From contig NZ_JAENIL010000030.1 of the NCBI RefSeq assembly GCF_016595505.1, positions 34,191 through 98,190 of the forward strand: a DNA stretch of 64,000 nucleotides. Reading direction: 5' to 3'. Position numbers and translations under genes: made by a program. The notes beneath the pieces were generated by a model. That model was not told where the DNA came from. It was given only the letters and a program-made list of their open reading frames with translations, and did not search any database. How positions within the stretch are numbered: the stretch's first letter is position 1; each line of letters begins with the position of its first letter. Origin of the DNA: Pelagicoccus mobilis. Lineage in GTDB: Bacteria; Verrucomicrobiota; Verrucomicrobiia; Opitutales; Opitutaceae. Of this stretch, positions 9,623-18,205 are shown one piece after another.

Positions 9623-11110
9623 ATGGGAATTCCTTCTGGTTCTTCCAAATTAGAGAGTAGCAAGTCCGTTTCGCGTCGGACGAAGACGTATGTTTTGGAT
9701 ACAAACGTCCTTATACACGACCCGCACTGCATCTTTAAATTTGACGATAACAATCTAGTCATCCCCATCGAAGTGTTGGAGGAGCTGGATTCCATAAAGA
9801 TGGAGCAAAGCTCTGAGCGAGGGCGAAACGCTCGGCGAGTCCATCGGCTATTGAAAGAGCTATTGCCGGACTCGCGATCTATGGCGGAGGGCGTTGAGCT
9901 TGATACAGGCGGGACTCTTTCGGTCGTAATCAATAAATACTTACAAGGAGATGCCTCCAACGCTCCGGAGCGGTTCAAGGAATTTCAGACCTTGCTTGAC
10001 TTTAAGAAGAAGGACAACCGGATCATCGCGGCGGCCTTGTTCGTGCAGGATAACTTGCCTCCGCCTACGATCCTTGTGTCCAAGGACGTTAATGTGCAGC
10101 TCAAGGCGCGAGCGGTTGGGCTGGAGTCGGAGGACTATCTCAACGACAAAGCTCCTGAAGAGCCTGAGTTTAGATCGTACAAAAAGATCGAAGTATCTAA
10201 ATACGAACTACAGCGTTTTGCGTCCGAGGGCGAGTTTGAGCTCGAGGGTTATGCCGAGGGCCAATTGTTCGTGAATGAGTATGTTCTGCTGGTTTCGGAT
10301 GAAGGGAAGACGATGCCGGCCCGCCACTATGGCGATGGCGTGCTGCGGAAGTTGATCATTCCAGAGTTTGTCAAGGCACCCGGTGGAGTGCCGATCCGGC
10401 CAAGAAATTTGGAGCAGCGATTTTTCATGGATGCGCTTCTCGATGACACCGTTTCCTTGATTACTTGTTATGGAAAGGCCGGCACGGGGAAGACGTTGTT
10501 GTCCACTGTTTGCGCGATCCACCAGACGGTTTCCGCGACGGATTGCAAGTACGACGGGGTTTCGATCTCGAGGCCAGTGATTGGAGTTGGAAAGGAAATT
10601 GGTTTTCTGCCCGGCACTCTCGAGGAGAAGATGAATCCCTGGTTGCAGCCTTACTATGACGCTTTGGAGGTCTTGATTCCGGGGAAGGAACCGAAGGATC
10701 CTCAGTTCGAGAACAAGCGTCAGCGTCGCAAGGTGAAATCGCAGGAGGAGCCAGCTGCCGGCAAGGTGCCGCAAAAGCCGTATGAAAAGCTGCTGGAAAG
10801 CGGTTTGGTCGAGATCGAGGCCTTGTGTTTCATTCGTGGTCGCTCGATATCGAACCGGTTTTTTATTTTGGACGAGGCTCAGCAGCTGACGCCGCATGAG
10901 GTGAAGACAGTAATCACTCGTATTTCCGAAGGTTCGAAAATCGTTTTGATCGGCGATCCGGCTCAGATCGACAATCCTTATGTCGATTCGCGAAGCAACG
11001 GCCTCGTCTACTGCTCGAATCGCATGAAAGGGCAGGCCATCGCTGCTCATGTGCAATTGACCAAGGGAGAGCGTTCGCTCCTCGCTGAGTTAGCGGCTGA
11101 CCTGCTTTAG
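9623..11110 (+). CDS. PIN-PhoH family ATPase/ribonuclease
   Basis: A 495-residue protein with two modules. Residues about 17-150 are a PIN nuclease domain (TYVLDTNVLIHDP with the first metal-binding Asp, VIPIEVLEELD). After a linker domain, residues about 255-495 are the PhoH P-loop ATPase with Walker A GKAGTGKT at 284-291 and Walker B FILDEAQQL with the Asp at about 417, then the ITRISEGSKIVLIGD sensor region. Known PIN-PhoH proteins are RNA helicase/ribonuclease toxins or RNA-turnover enzymes. No antitoxin-like small gene sits upstream; the 223-base gap before it shows no gene. It is monocistronic and convergent with def. Confidence 0.92.
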   Translation: MGIPSGSSKLESSKSVSRRTKTYVLDTNVLIHDPHCIFKFDDNNLVIPIEVLEELDSIKMEQSSERGRNARRVHRLLKELLPDSRSMAEGVELDTGGTLSVVINKYLQGDASNAPERFKEFQTLLDFKKKDNRIIAAALFVQDNLPPPTILVSKDVNVQLKARAVGLESEDYLNDKAPEEPEFRSYKKIEVSKYELQRFASEGEFELEGYAEGQLFVNEYVLLVSDEGKTMPARHYGDGVLRKLIIPEFVKAPGGVPIRPRNLEQRFFMDALLDDTVSLITCYGKAGTGKTLLSTVCAIHQTVSATDCKYDGVSISRPVIGVGKEIGFLPGTLEEKMNPWLQPYYDALEVLIPGKEPKDPQFENKRQRRKVKSQEEPAAGKVPQKPYEKLLESGLVEIEALCFIRGRSISNRFFILDEAQQLTPHEVKTVITRISEGSKIVLIGDPAQIDNPYVDSRSNGLVYCSNRMKGQAIAAHVQLTKGERSLLAELAADLL

Positions 11111-11141
11111 GTCGGCCATGTCTGGCATAGAGGCTGAAACC

Positions 11142-11714
11142 CTAGCCGCGCTTCTTTAGGCGTTGCAGGGTTTTGGCTTTCAACTGGTTAACTGGTAGCT
11201 GAATCTTCTTGAGCATGCGCTTCTTCATGCGGTCGGTGAAGAGGATGCCATTGAGATGGTCGACCTCGTGCTGGATGCAGCGGCCAAGGAGTCCGTTGGC
11301 TTCGATGGTGTGAGGAGTGCCGTCTAGGTCCTGGAATTCGCAGCGAATCCAGTCGGTACGTTCCACGTCGCCCCGGATGTTTGGGAATGAGAGGCAGCCT
11401 TCTTCGTAGGAAGTGACCTCTGACTCTATCAGCTCGACCTTGGGGTTGCAGAGGGCCATGGGCATGAAAAGGTCCATGGGGGGCTTGCTTCCGTCTAGGG
11501 TGTATTCGAAATCCGGATCGCACCCGTTGAGGTCGACAACGCAGAATTGCAGGGCTTTGCCGATTTGTTGAGCGGCGAGACCGATGCCTTCGGCTTCGTA
11601 CATGGTGTCGACCATGTTTTCGAAGAGAGTGCGGAGTTCTTGGTCAAACTCGGTGACAGGCTTCCCTGTTTCGTGTAGCACTTTTTCTCCGTATTGAACT
11701 ATTTGTAGCAGCAT
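11142..11714 (-). CDS. def: Peptide deformylase
   Basis: Removes the formyl group from the N-terminal methionine of new proteins. All three family motifs are intact: GIGLAAQQ (43-50), EGCLS (105-109, metal-binding Cys) and HEVDH (149-153, two metal-binding His plus catalytic Glu). At 190 residues it has normal length with a basic C-terminal tail (KTLQRLKKRG). It is convergent with the PhoH gene and divergent from the gene at 11787, so it is probably transcribed alone. No fmt gene is adjacent, unlike many bacteria. Confidence 0.97.
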   Translation of the reverse strand: MLLQIVQYGEKVLHETGKPVTEFDQELRTLFENMVDTMYEAEGIGLAAQQIGKALQFCVVDLNGCDPDFEYTLDGSKPPMDLFMPMALCNPKVELIESEVTSYEEGCLSFPNIRGDVERTDWIRCEFQDLDGTPHTIEANGLLGRCIQHEVDHLNGILFTDRMKKRMLKKIQLPVNQLKAKTLQRLKKRG

Positions 11715-11786
11715 GGGTCTTGTTTTTTACCTAACCAACACCTAGGGCATATGTAGTTCAATTTCTTTCTTTGTTACCGGTATCTC

Positions 11787-13481
11787 ATGTCAACCACAGC
11801 GAAAACCTCCCGATCCCCCGCTTTTCTCGGCGTTTTTCTGCTGTTTTTGGGAGTCGCGATGATTGCCGGCGGTTGGCTGATCCCTTCTCGCTTCAAGTCG
11901 GTTCCGTTCGGGGTGGTGCGCGAAGCGGGGCAGGCGGGCGATTCGGTGTCGGATCTGGCGAAACGGACTTTGTTGGACGGGAATTTCGGGGCTGCAGCTC
12001 TAGAGGCGGAAGCGGCTATTGAGATAAGCGACGAAAAGGGCGGATTTGTAGCATCGCAGGTGGCCATGGAGTTGGAGGCGAATCCTCAGCTCGCTCGCTG
12101 GGGGGCATGGGATCCGTTTTTGGAGGCGGCCCTCAAGACTGTTCCGCTGGAGGACTATTCGACTGAGCCGGGTACTTTGGGTATTTTGCTTTCCAAGTCT
12201 TGCCGGACAGCGGTGAGCGGATTGCTGGAAAACTCGCGTAATCCGCTCGTGCAAGATTTTAGGGCGACGGGAGAGTTTACGACATACCGTCGTCTTTTCC
12301 CCGTATCCAGCACTTCGGGACGTCCCCTGGAGGTAACTCTTCATGCTCTCGGCTTGCTCGCTCAGGGCGGGCATATTAGCGACGACCTGAGGATGCAGTT
12401 GCGAGAGCTTATCCTCGAAGCGAAGGCGACTGGAGCGATTGGTCAGCTGGAGGACTTTTATCTCGATAGCCTATCACTGATGAGGCTTTTTGATTGGGGG
12501 CAGCTGAAGGAGATCTTCATTCGTCTGGATTCTACCGATGAAGTGAAGCGTCTCCGATATTTGCTTCATCGAAGGGCCGATGATCAAGCCCTTGTTTATG
12601 CGATGAGCCTAGCCAGTCGGGATGTGTCGACTCTGTTCGACTATCTAGAGTCGTTTGGGGATGCGGGCTTCGAGCGTTTGCGCTCAAGTCTGGCTACGGG
12701 AGTTGAAGGCTATCGCCTCGCTCTTCGCGAGCAGTTGCCGATCGAGATCGAGACGTTGGAGGAGGCTGGGGCGCTTATTTCAAGGGTGCAGGCGGGAATC
12801 GCTCCATTTAGTCTGCAGAATCCAAAGCTGTCGTTGGCATTTAAATACAGTTTGTTTTTCTCAGGATCTTTCGTGGCTTTGTGGGGCTTTAGTCTGTTTG
12901 GGCGTTTTTATCGCGAGACTATTTCTCCCATTCTCGCTCTGACGCAGCGTTTCTTTGGTGCGACTGCTTCGGTGCTTGTCTTTGCCGTTCTAAGCGAACC
13001 CTTCCTCGCTATCTCGGGCGCCTTCGAGGGCTATAACTTCAGCTTTGTCCTTCCTGTGCTCACGCAGGTGGACGGTGAACTTCAAATTGTCGAAACCACT
13101 CCTAGTACTTCTATGGAACCAGCAACACTACTATCCATCGCCTTTTTCTTTTTGCTCCAAGCATTGGTCTTTTTGATCTGTATGCTTAAGGTTCGTGAAA
13201 TTGAGAAGCGTGACCTTGATCCTTTGGTGAAGCTTCGCCTTATGGAAAACGAAGAGAACCTCTTCGATAGCGGACTCTATGTGGGGATCGCAGGGACTTG
13301 TATTTCTCTTGTGATGCAGGTGATCGGGATCGTTGAGGCAAATCTGCTCGCCGCCTATTCCTCAAATCTCTTTGGCATCCTCTGTGTCGCGATCGTAAAG
13401 ATTCGTTTGGTTCGCCCTTATAAGACCAAGCTAATCATGGCGGGCGAGGAGCAAATTGTTGGCTTGTCGAAGGAGTCCTAG
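11787..13481 (+). CDS. Polytopic membrane protein with ExbB/MotA-like C-terminal segment (weak)
   Basis: A 564-residue protein. It has an N-terminal membrane helix (about 13-33), a soluble, mostly helical region of about 300 residues, then four hydrophobic helices in the C-terminal third. The last two helices read GLYVGIAGTCISLVMQVIG and NLLAAYSSNLFGILCVAIVKI. This resembles the GxxGTxxG...A...L.tTa.G helices of ExbB/TolQ/MotA channel subunits, but the match is judged by eye only. The gene lies 20 bases before a gene whose product has a single N-terminal helix with an embedded Asp, the usual arrangement of stator pairs. I do not recognise a named family; the assignment is tentative. Confidence 0.5.
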   Translation: MSTTAKTSRSPAFLGVFLLFLGVAMIAGGWLIPSRFKSVPFGVVREAGQAGDSVSDLAKRTLLDGNFGAAALEAEAAIEISDEKGGFVASQVAMELEANPQLARWGAWDPFLEAALKTVPLEDYSTEPGTLGILLSKSCRTAVSGLLENSRNPLVQDFRATGEFTTYRRLFPVSSTSGRPLEVTLHALGLLAQGGHISDDLRMQLRELILEAKATGAIGQLEDFYLDSLSLMRLFDWGQLKEIFIRLDSTDEVKRLRYLLHRRADDQALVYAMSLASRDVSTLFDYLESFGDAGFERLRSSLATGVEGYRLALREQLPIEIETLEEAGALISRVQAGIAPFSLQNPKLSLAFKYSLFFSGSFVALWGFSLFGRFYRETISPILALTQRFFGATASVLVFAVLSEPFLAISGAFEGYNFSFVLPVLTQVDGELQIVETTPSTSMEPATLLSIAFFFLLQALVFLICMLKVREIEKRDLDPLVKLRLMENEENLFDSGLYVGIAGTCISLVMQVIGIVEANLLAAYSSNLFGILCVAIVKIRLVRPYKTKLIMAGEEQIVGLSKES

Positions 13482-13501
13482 GCAGTTCGGAATCAATCAC
13501 G

Positions 13502-14983
13502 ATGAATAAAACCCTGCTTCTTATTCTTTGCGACTTCCTGTTGCTGACCATTCTCTCGATGTGGAAGATGGAGGAGGACGCTCCGGCTCCATCGGATACG
13601 CAGAGTTCCGAGACGGAGAATGCAAACGTCTCTGCGATGGCGATGATGGAGCAGGACTTGCTCGATACGCTGAGCTATTCGCTCGAAGAGGAGAAAGCGG
13701 AACGTGCGGAGCTGAATGAGGACTTGGAGTCGAAGGCGGCTGAGCTTGCTCGGCGAGAGCAGGAGTTGGCTCAACGTCAGGAGCGTATTCAAAACTTGGA
13801 GCAGGATTTGACTGAATCGGAGCTTCGCGAACGAGAGCTTGCTGCTGAAAGGGAGTCGCTTGAGTCGAAGGCGAGCGGATTGGAAAGTGAAGTGGCTGCC
13901 GCTCAGACACGGATTCAAACTGTTTCGGAGCGTTTGTCAGAAGCCGAACAAGCTGCATTGCAAAGCCAGGCTCAATCTCGTCTCTTGCAGGAAGAGCTCG
14001 AGCAAAAGCTCGCTGAGATCGAGGAAAAGGAAAACGTGCTCGAAGAGCAAAGAGAAGCTCTGGCAAGCTCGCAGCAACGCGTGCAGGAGCTGGGGGTTGA
14101 GGTTCGCATGAAGGAGCAGCAGAACACGTTTTTGCAGGAATCGGTTGATACCTTGAAAGGGGAAGTCGTAGCCGAACGGGAGGAGCGGCAGCGCATTCAG
14201 GAGCAATCATCAGTGCTCGCTCAGGGGGTGAGCGACTTGGCTGCCAGCTCGCAAGATCTAAGGCAAGAGCTGCGCTCTAACTTCGAGATCAATGCGAACC
14301 AGTTGTTTGCGGATTATAAGAACAATCAGATTCAAGCCGATTTTTCCGCAGTGAAGTACATGCGTAACCGTTATGTAAATACGGAAGAAAACACGACGAC
14401 GGTCCTCGTGAGTGACGGAACCAACTACTACGCTCTGGCTCACATTGATAGCCTTCCGTTTGGTTTGAAGACGAGCCCTTCGAGTATCCGTTCCATGACG
14501 CTTTCGCTGAATCGCGCGGGGGAGGAGAAGAAGGCGAGCTCGCTGCAGTTTTTAGCGCTCGATCCGCGCATCGCGATGATCTCTCTTACCGATGCTGAGG
14601 CGGAGCGTCTGGGAGGGAAGGCTTACTTGACGGCTTTAGAGCCTTTCAAGTTTCCCGAGGCAGTTTTAGTGAACAAGCAAGGGGATTACTACGGGGAGGT
14701 GGAGTTCAAGCTCGACTCGGATACGCCGGGATTCGTGAAGATGCAGACTAAGATCTTTAGTTCGATCTTTGGAGAGTTCTCGCCGTCGACAGGGGATCTA
14801 GTGCTTTCGAAAACAGGTGAGCTATTGGGGATCATGGTTAACCGACGCTATTGCGCTCTGGTTAATAACTTCGTTCCGATTTCAACTTTGGACCTGACAA
14901 AGACTTTGGACGCTGGGGAGCTGAAGAAGACGCTTCGGGTGCTGAATGGTTCGCTGAACAACTTTCCTGAGCCTTTGCGTTAG
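13502..14983 (+). CDS. Membrane-anchored coiled-coil protein with degenerate trypsin-like domain
   Basis: A 493-residue protein beginning MNKTLLLILCDFLLLTIL, a single membrane helix with an Asp at position 11. Residues about 40-260 are a long coiled coil rich in Glu, Gln, Arg and Ala. Residues about 285-480 look like a chymotrypsin-fold domain: TTTVLVSDGTNYYALAH, then LDPRIAMISL and STGDLVLSKTGELLGIMVN. Where active proteases have GSGGP this has GDLVL, so the nucleophile is missing. The short cytoplasmic N-terminus, Asp in the helix and outside coiled coil recall MotB/ExbD-type stator partners. It is probably co-transcribed with the preceding membrane protein gene. Its stop codon overlaps that of the convergent methyltransferase gene. 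Confidence 0.55.
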   Translation: MNKTLLLILCDFLLLTILSMWKMEEDAPAPSDTQSSETENANVSAMAMMEQDLLDTLSYSLEEEKAERAELNEDLESKAAELARREQELAQRQERIQNLEQDLTESELRERELAAERESLESKASGLESEVAAAQTRIQTVSERLSEAEQAALQSQAQSRLLQEELEQKLAEIEEKENVLEEQREALASSQQRVQELGVEVRMKEQQNTFLQESVDTLKGEVVAEREERQRIQEQSSVLAQGVSDLAASSQDLRQELRSNFEINANQLFADYKNNQIQADFSAVKYMRNRYVNTEENTTTVLVSDGTNYYALAHIDSLPFGLKTSPSSIRSMTLSLNRAGEEKKASSLQFLALDPRIAMISLTDAEAERLGGKAYLTALEPFKFPEAVLVNKQGDYYGEVEFKLDSDTPGFVKMQTKIFSSIFGEFSPSTGDLVLSKTGELLGIMVNRRYCALVNNFVPISTLDLTKTLDAGELKKTLRVLNGSLNNFPEPLR

Positions 14984-15591
14984 CGTTTTTGGAGGAGCTG
15001 ACTGACGAGCAGTCCGCCTAAGTGAGTCTTTGTGTAGAGAGGCTGTATTTGATCACTCCATACGATTGATGGCAAGTTCTGGGGGCGTAGGTTTGCTGCG
15101 ACCCTAAAAGAGGCGTAGAGGCAGCGCACTATGATCGATTGCCAGAAGGTTGTAGATTGAAAGTCCGAGTAGGCGATCAGTCCTCCGGGGCGAAGTGTCT
15201 GTTCCAGGTTTGGAAGGAGCTCGTTTGCTTGTTCTTGCGAAAAGCAGTCCAAGGCGAAATGGAGTCCAAGAAAATCGTAGTTGTTTGTTGGATAACGATA
15301 CGTCGTTGCGTCTGCATGAATCGGATTGAAGCGACTTTTGTTCAATCCGGACCTTCTCTGCGCTTGGCCAAGCATCGCTTCGCTTATGTCGAGAGAGTCG
15401 ATCTTTATGTTTGGATTGCTCTGCAGGAGTGTTGAGGAGAACCGTCCATCGCCGTCTCCAATGAGAAGGCCGTGGGGGCAGTTGCTTAAGTGGCTGATGT
15501 AGCAGTTGCGAGCATGTTCCAAGCTTCTTCCGAAGCTCACGCGCTCGAGAAACGCGTAGGGTCTGGCGAGTCTGTCGAAACTGCGTGTCAC
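14980..15591 (-). CDS. SAM-dependent class I methyltransferase
   Basis: A 203-residue protein with the class I methyltransferase core: HGLLIGDGDGRFSSTLL (motif I, with GDGDG in place of the commoner GxGxG), DSLDISEAML (motif II acidic residue), NYDFLGLHFALDCF and LRPGGLIAYSDF. The frame stays open to 15744, but the GTG at 15589-15591 overlaps the upstream stop as GTGA, which implies translational coupling and gives a normal N-terminus (VTRSFDRLARPYAFLERVSF). Substrate unknown. It follows a polytopic membrane protein gene, so a lipid or quinone substrate is plausible but unproven. Confidence 0.75.
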   Translation of the reverse strand: MTRSFDRLARPYAFLERVSFGRSLEHARNCYISHLSNCPHGLLIGDGDGRFSSTLLQSNPNIKIDSLDISEAMLGQAQRRSGLNKSRFNPIHADATTYRYPTNNYDFLGLHFALDCFSQEQANELLPNLEQTLRPGGLIAYSDFQSTTFWQSIIVRCLYASFRVAANLRPQNLPSIVWSDQIQPLYTKTHLGGLLVSQLLQKR

Positions 15592-16352
15592 GTGAGGAGG
15601 AGGGGGAGTATTGGTGTGAGTAGGCAGATGTCTGCCAACGCTCGCTTCGTAATCAGCTCTCCTGATTTGAAGCGGAGGTGCAGGGTTGTCAGCGCTAGCA
15701 AGGAGAGGAAGCAGGAAATCCCGATCATGGAAAACTGTGTCCAAATGACCGATACGCTTAGAACTGCACAGGAAAAGAAACCTAAGAATGCTGCCTGACG
15801 GGTGATGGTTTCATGGGGATGACTCCAGGTGCGGATCAAGAGGCAGTTCGTGAAAAAAAGAAGCCAGATGGAGAGAATTGGTAGCGGAGGTATTCTCTGC
15901 ATCTCTTGAAAAATAAGGGTGGCTGCCAGAATGAGAGCGCTTGTGAAAGCCGTTTTGGCGATCGGGTAGAAGCGGAGACTGCGGGCGCGTTGTGCGAATA
16001 GGGTGTAGGCGATGGCTGAGCACATCAAAGCGAGCCCTTTGAGTAGCTCGCTGGTTTCTAGAGTTGTTAGCGAGAGTGTCACAGCTGTGATTAGGACCAG
16101 TATCCACGTAAGAAGGACGGAGTTTCTGAATTTGAGATAGAAACTGTGCTGTTCGCTCTTGGAAGGGGATCGACTGAGGGTATCGAACCATCGATCTGCG
16201 GAATAGCCGAGCCAGACGGAGAGGGAGACGATTGCGAAGTGATGCCAATTCTGGCTGCTCGCGACGCTTTTTGAAATGAGTGCCTGCCATGCCACTGCCA
16301 CAATCGGCGCGTCGAGTGAAAGAAGGGTAAGCCATTTCAGATGCTTGAGCAT
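15588..16352 (-). CDS. Polytopic membrane protein, possibly UbiA-like
   Basis: A 254-residue protein with about seven hydrophobic helices. After helix two it has the sequence LGYSADRWFDTLSRSP, which resembles the aspartate-rich site of UbiA prenyltransferases (NDxxDxxxD) but keeps only a DRxxD core. The ATG at 16350-16352 begins MLKHLKWLTLLSLDAP; the frame continues upstream to 16961, but that part is hydrophilic, basic and antisense to the sulfatase-like gene, so it is rejected. A TTG five codons earlier is another possible start. It is translationally coupled to the methyltransferase gene downstream; the pair may act on one isoprenoid or lipid substrate. Confidence 0.55.
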   Translation of the reverse strand: MLKHLKWLTLLSLDAPIVAVAWQALISKSVASSQNWHHFAIVSLSVWLGYSADRWFDTLSRSPSKSEQHSFYLKFRNSVLLTWILVLITAVTLSLTTLETSELLKGLALMCSAIAYTLFAQRARSLRFYPIAKTAFTSALILAATLIFQEMQRIPPLPILSIWLLFFTNCLLIRTWSHPHETITRQAAFLGFFSCAVLSVSVIWTQFSMIGISCFLSLLALTTLHLRFKSGELITKRALADICLLTPILPLLLT

Positions 16353-16457
16353 GTCGTCGAGGATCAAAGGGCTTTGTCGCCTGCTTGCGATAGGATTTCG
16401 GGGAAACCTTCCCACAAATGCGTTGGCAAATGCTGAGGGCAGGGCAGGGTTGCCCTG

Positions 16458-17675
16458 ATGACGGAGAAATTTCGAGAAGACCGGCCCGACGTGATCGTGG
16501 TGATGACCACGCAGTGGCGTGCCTCGGCTTTTGGTTTCGCAGGCGACCCGAATGCTAAAACTCCGTTTCTCGATTCCTTGAAAGAGGATTCGCTTTGGCT
16601 TCGCCAGGCGGTGACGCCTCATCCCTTTGGCGTTTTTGCGCGGGCTGCGTTTCTGACCGGGACACGGTCCCCGGCGAATGGGGTGAGTGATTACTTCGAT
16701 CCGTTGCCTGCCGATGCTCGAACGCTTGCTGATGCCTTTGGGGAGGAGGGGTACGAAACTGCTTTTTTCGGCAAGTGGCAGCTTTTTGAGCGAGATCCTG
16801 ATGCTCCTGTGGTGGGAGAGGCTCATGCCCGAGTGGTTGTGCCAAATGATCGTCGCGGTGGTTTCGAGTTTTGGGAGGGGTTCGAGTCCGGCTTTTTGCT
16901 GAACGACCCGCTCTTGCATGGGACGGATATTTTGGAGCCGACTCGCTTTGAGGGGTATCAAAGCGACGTGCTGATCGAGCGATTCATGCGTTTTCGAGAG
17001 AACAGGAAGTCGAATCGTCCTCTTTTTGCCCTGATCAGCCTAGATCCTCCGCATCCGCCCTACGCCGCCGATGCTTCTGGGGTGAAGGCTGCGAATCCGG
17101 AGGATGTGGTCCCGCTTAAGGGAACGACTCGTGATCAAGATCTGAGGGCGATGGCTCAAAGGGAGCTTGCCGGTTATTACTCCCATATCGAGGCGACTGA
17201 TCGGGCGATAGGCAGGCTGGTCTCTGACCTTAAATCCTCTGGTGTTTGGAAAGACAGCTACTTTGCCTTCACCTCTGCTCACGGCGATATGCATGGGGTG
17301 GACGGAAAGTTTCGGAAAGGGTGGCCGGACGACGCGGCGATTCGGGTACCGATGCTCTTGGTGGGGCCTGATATTGAGGCGGGAGAGGATGACTCCCTGT
17401 TGATGAGCCTGGTCGATTTGGGGCCGAGCTTGTTAAGTTTAGCCGGGGTCGACAACGCTTTGGGTCGCGATGGGCAGGATCTGTCGGATGTGGTCAGAAC
17501 CGGTGGCCCCGGGCCAGCTCAGCAAGAGATCTCTATGCCGAGCGTTCCTCCTTTCGAAAAGCAATGCCCCTTTGTTTGGACCGCTAATCGCGTCCCGGAG
17601 CGCACGGAAGTGTTTCCTGAAAACGACTCGCCGTACACCTTGGAAAACCATGAAAAATGGGAATTTGAAGCCTAG
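16458..17675 (+). CDS. Sulfatase-family protein lacking the catalytic residues (pseudoenzyme)
   Basis: A 405-residue protein with the alkaline-phosphatase/sulfatase fold: DVIVVMTTQWRASAFGFAGD at the N-terminus, RAAFLTGTR, EEGYETAFFGKW, DPPHPPY, and FTSAHGDMHGVDGKFRKG followed by RVPMLLVGP. Each key residue is altered. The metal-site Asp of the usual TDQWR is Thr18, the formylglycine Cys/Ser of CxPxR is Gly58 (GVFAR), the His of GKWH is Gln108, and the Asp of SDHGDM is Ala274. The protein lacks a signal peptide and is shorter than typical sulfatases. It is probably a binding or structural homologue. It diverges from the UbiA-like gene and ends 125 bases before flgB. Confidence 0.85.
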   Translation: MTEKFREDRPDVIVVMTTQWRASAFGFAGDPNAKTPFLDSLKEDSLWLRQAVTPHPFGVFARAAFLTGTRSPANGVSDYFDPLPADARTLADAFGEEGYETAFFGKWQLFERDPDAPVVGEAHARVVVPNDRRGGFEFWEGFESGFLLNDPLLHGTDILEPTRFEGYQSDVLIERFMRFRENRKSNRPLFALISLDPPHPPYAADASGVKAANPEDVVPLKGTTRDQDLRAMAQRELAGYYSHIEATDRAIGRLVSDLKSSGVWKDSYFAFTSAHGDMHGVDGKFRKGWPDDAAIRVPMLLVGPDIEAGEDDSLLMSLVDLGPSLLSLAGVDNALGRDGQDLSDVVRTGGPGPAQQEISMPSVPPFEKQCPFVWTANRVPERTEVFPENDSPYTLENHEKWEFEA

Positions 17676-17773
17676 GCAAATTCTGCCCTCGGCGTTTTTT
17701 AGAGAAGCTTTAGAACTTTTTCAGTTTTTTAAGTCGCTGAATAGCAGTTGTTAGTGGTGTCTTGGCGTTGTGT

Positions 17774-17789
17774 GGGCATAGGCTTTGCT
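17774..17789 (+). promoter_or_regulatory. Sigma-54 promoter before flgB
   Basis: GGGCATA, four bases, TTGCT: this matches the -24/-12 consensus TGGCAyr-N4-TTGCw except for the first base. The expected transcription start is near 17800, directly at the flgB start codon. An AAGTCGCTGAAT element lies 43 bases upstream (17731-17742) and recurs before other sigma-54 sites in the window. Confidence 0.75.
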
Positions 17790-17800
17790 CAGTGCGAGGC

Positions 17801-18181
17801 ATGATAGATGACTTGATGCAGCGCGAAAATTACGTCCTGGCGAAAAAGCTGTTGGATGTGTCGCACGCAAAGCAGAACGCGATCGCCAGCAACCTGGCGA
17901 ACGTGGAGACACCCGGCTACAAGCGCATCGACATCGCCACGGACTTCGAAGCGCAGCTAAAGAAGGTCGCTTCTGTTAATGACGTGAGCGGCATTAAAAA
18001 CCTAGAGATTCGCACCGTGCAGGATCTCCACTCTCCAAGCGTCCGGGCGGACGGCAACAACGTCCAGATCGACCAGGAGATGCTCAGTATGCAGAAGAAC
18101 GCCATCCAGTTCGAATTTCTCGCTAACTATACCTCGACTTCCCTCAACCGCCTGAAGACGGCGATTTCTGGACGGGTCTAA
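17801..18181 (+). CDS. flgB: Flagellar basal-body rod protein FlgB
   Basis: Proximal rod subunit, exported through the flagellar secretion apparatus. The 126-residue product begins MIDDLMQRENYVLAKKLLDV and contains the rod-protein signature AIASNLANVETPGYKR (about 27-42) and a C-terminal helix. An earlier ATG at 17762 is rejected because the sigma-54 promoter lies inside that extension and FlgB proteins start with this MID region. It is the first gene of the flgB-flgC-fliE-fliF operon. Confidence 0.93.
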   Translation: MIDDLMQRENYVLAKKLLDVSHAKQNAIASNLANVETPGYKRIDIATDFEAQLKKVASVNDVSGIKNLEIRTVQDLHSPSVRADGNNVQIDQEMLSMQKNAIQFEFLANYTSTSLNRLKTAISGRV

Positions 18182-18205
18182 TTTACAACTAGATAGGAAC
18201 GCACC

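Noticed and set aside
9623..11110. PIN-PhoH considered as a toxin-antitoxin pair
   Set aside because: No small antitoxin-like frame lies just upstream in the 9400-9622 gap.
16353..16961. Upstream extension of the UbiA-like frame by 203 codons
   Set aside because: It is hydrophilic, basic and antisense to the sulfatase-like gene; the membrane protein begins naturally at 16352.
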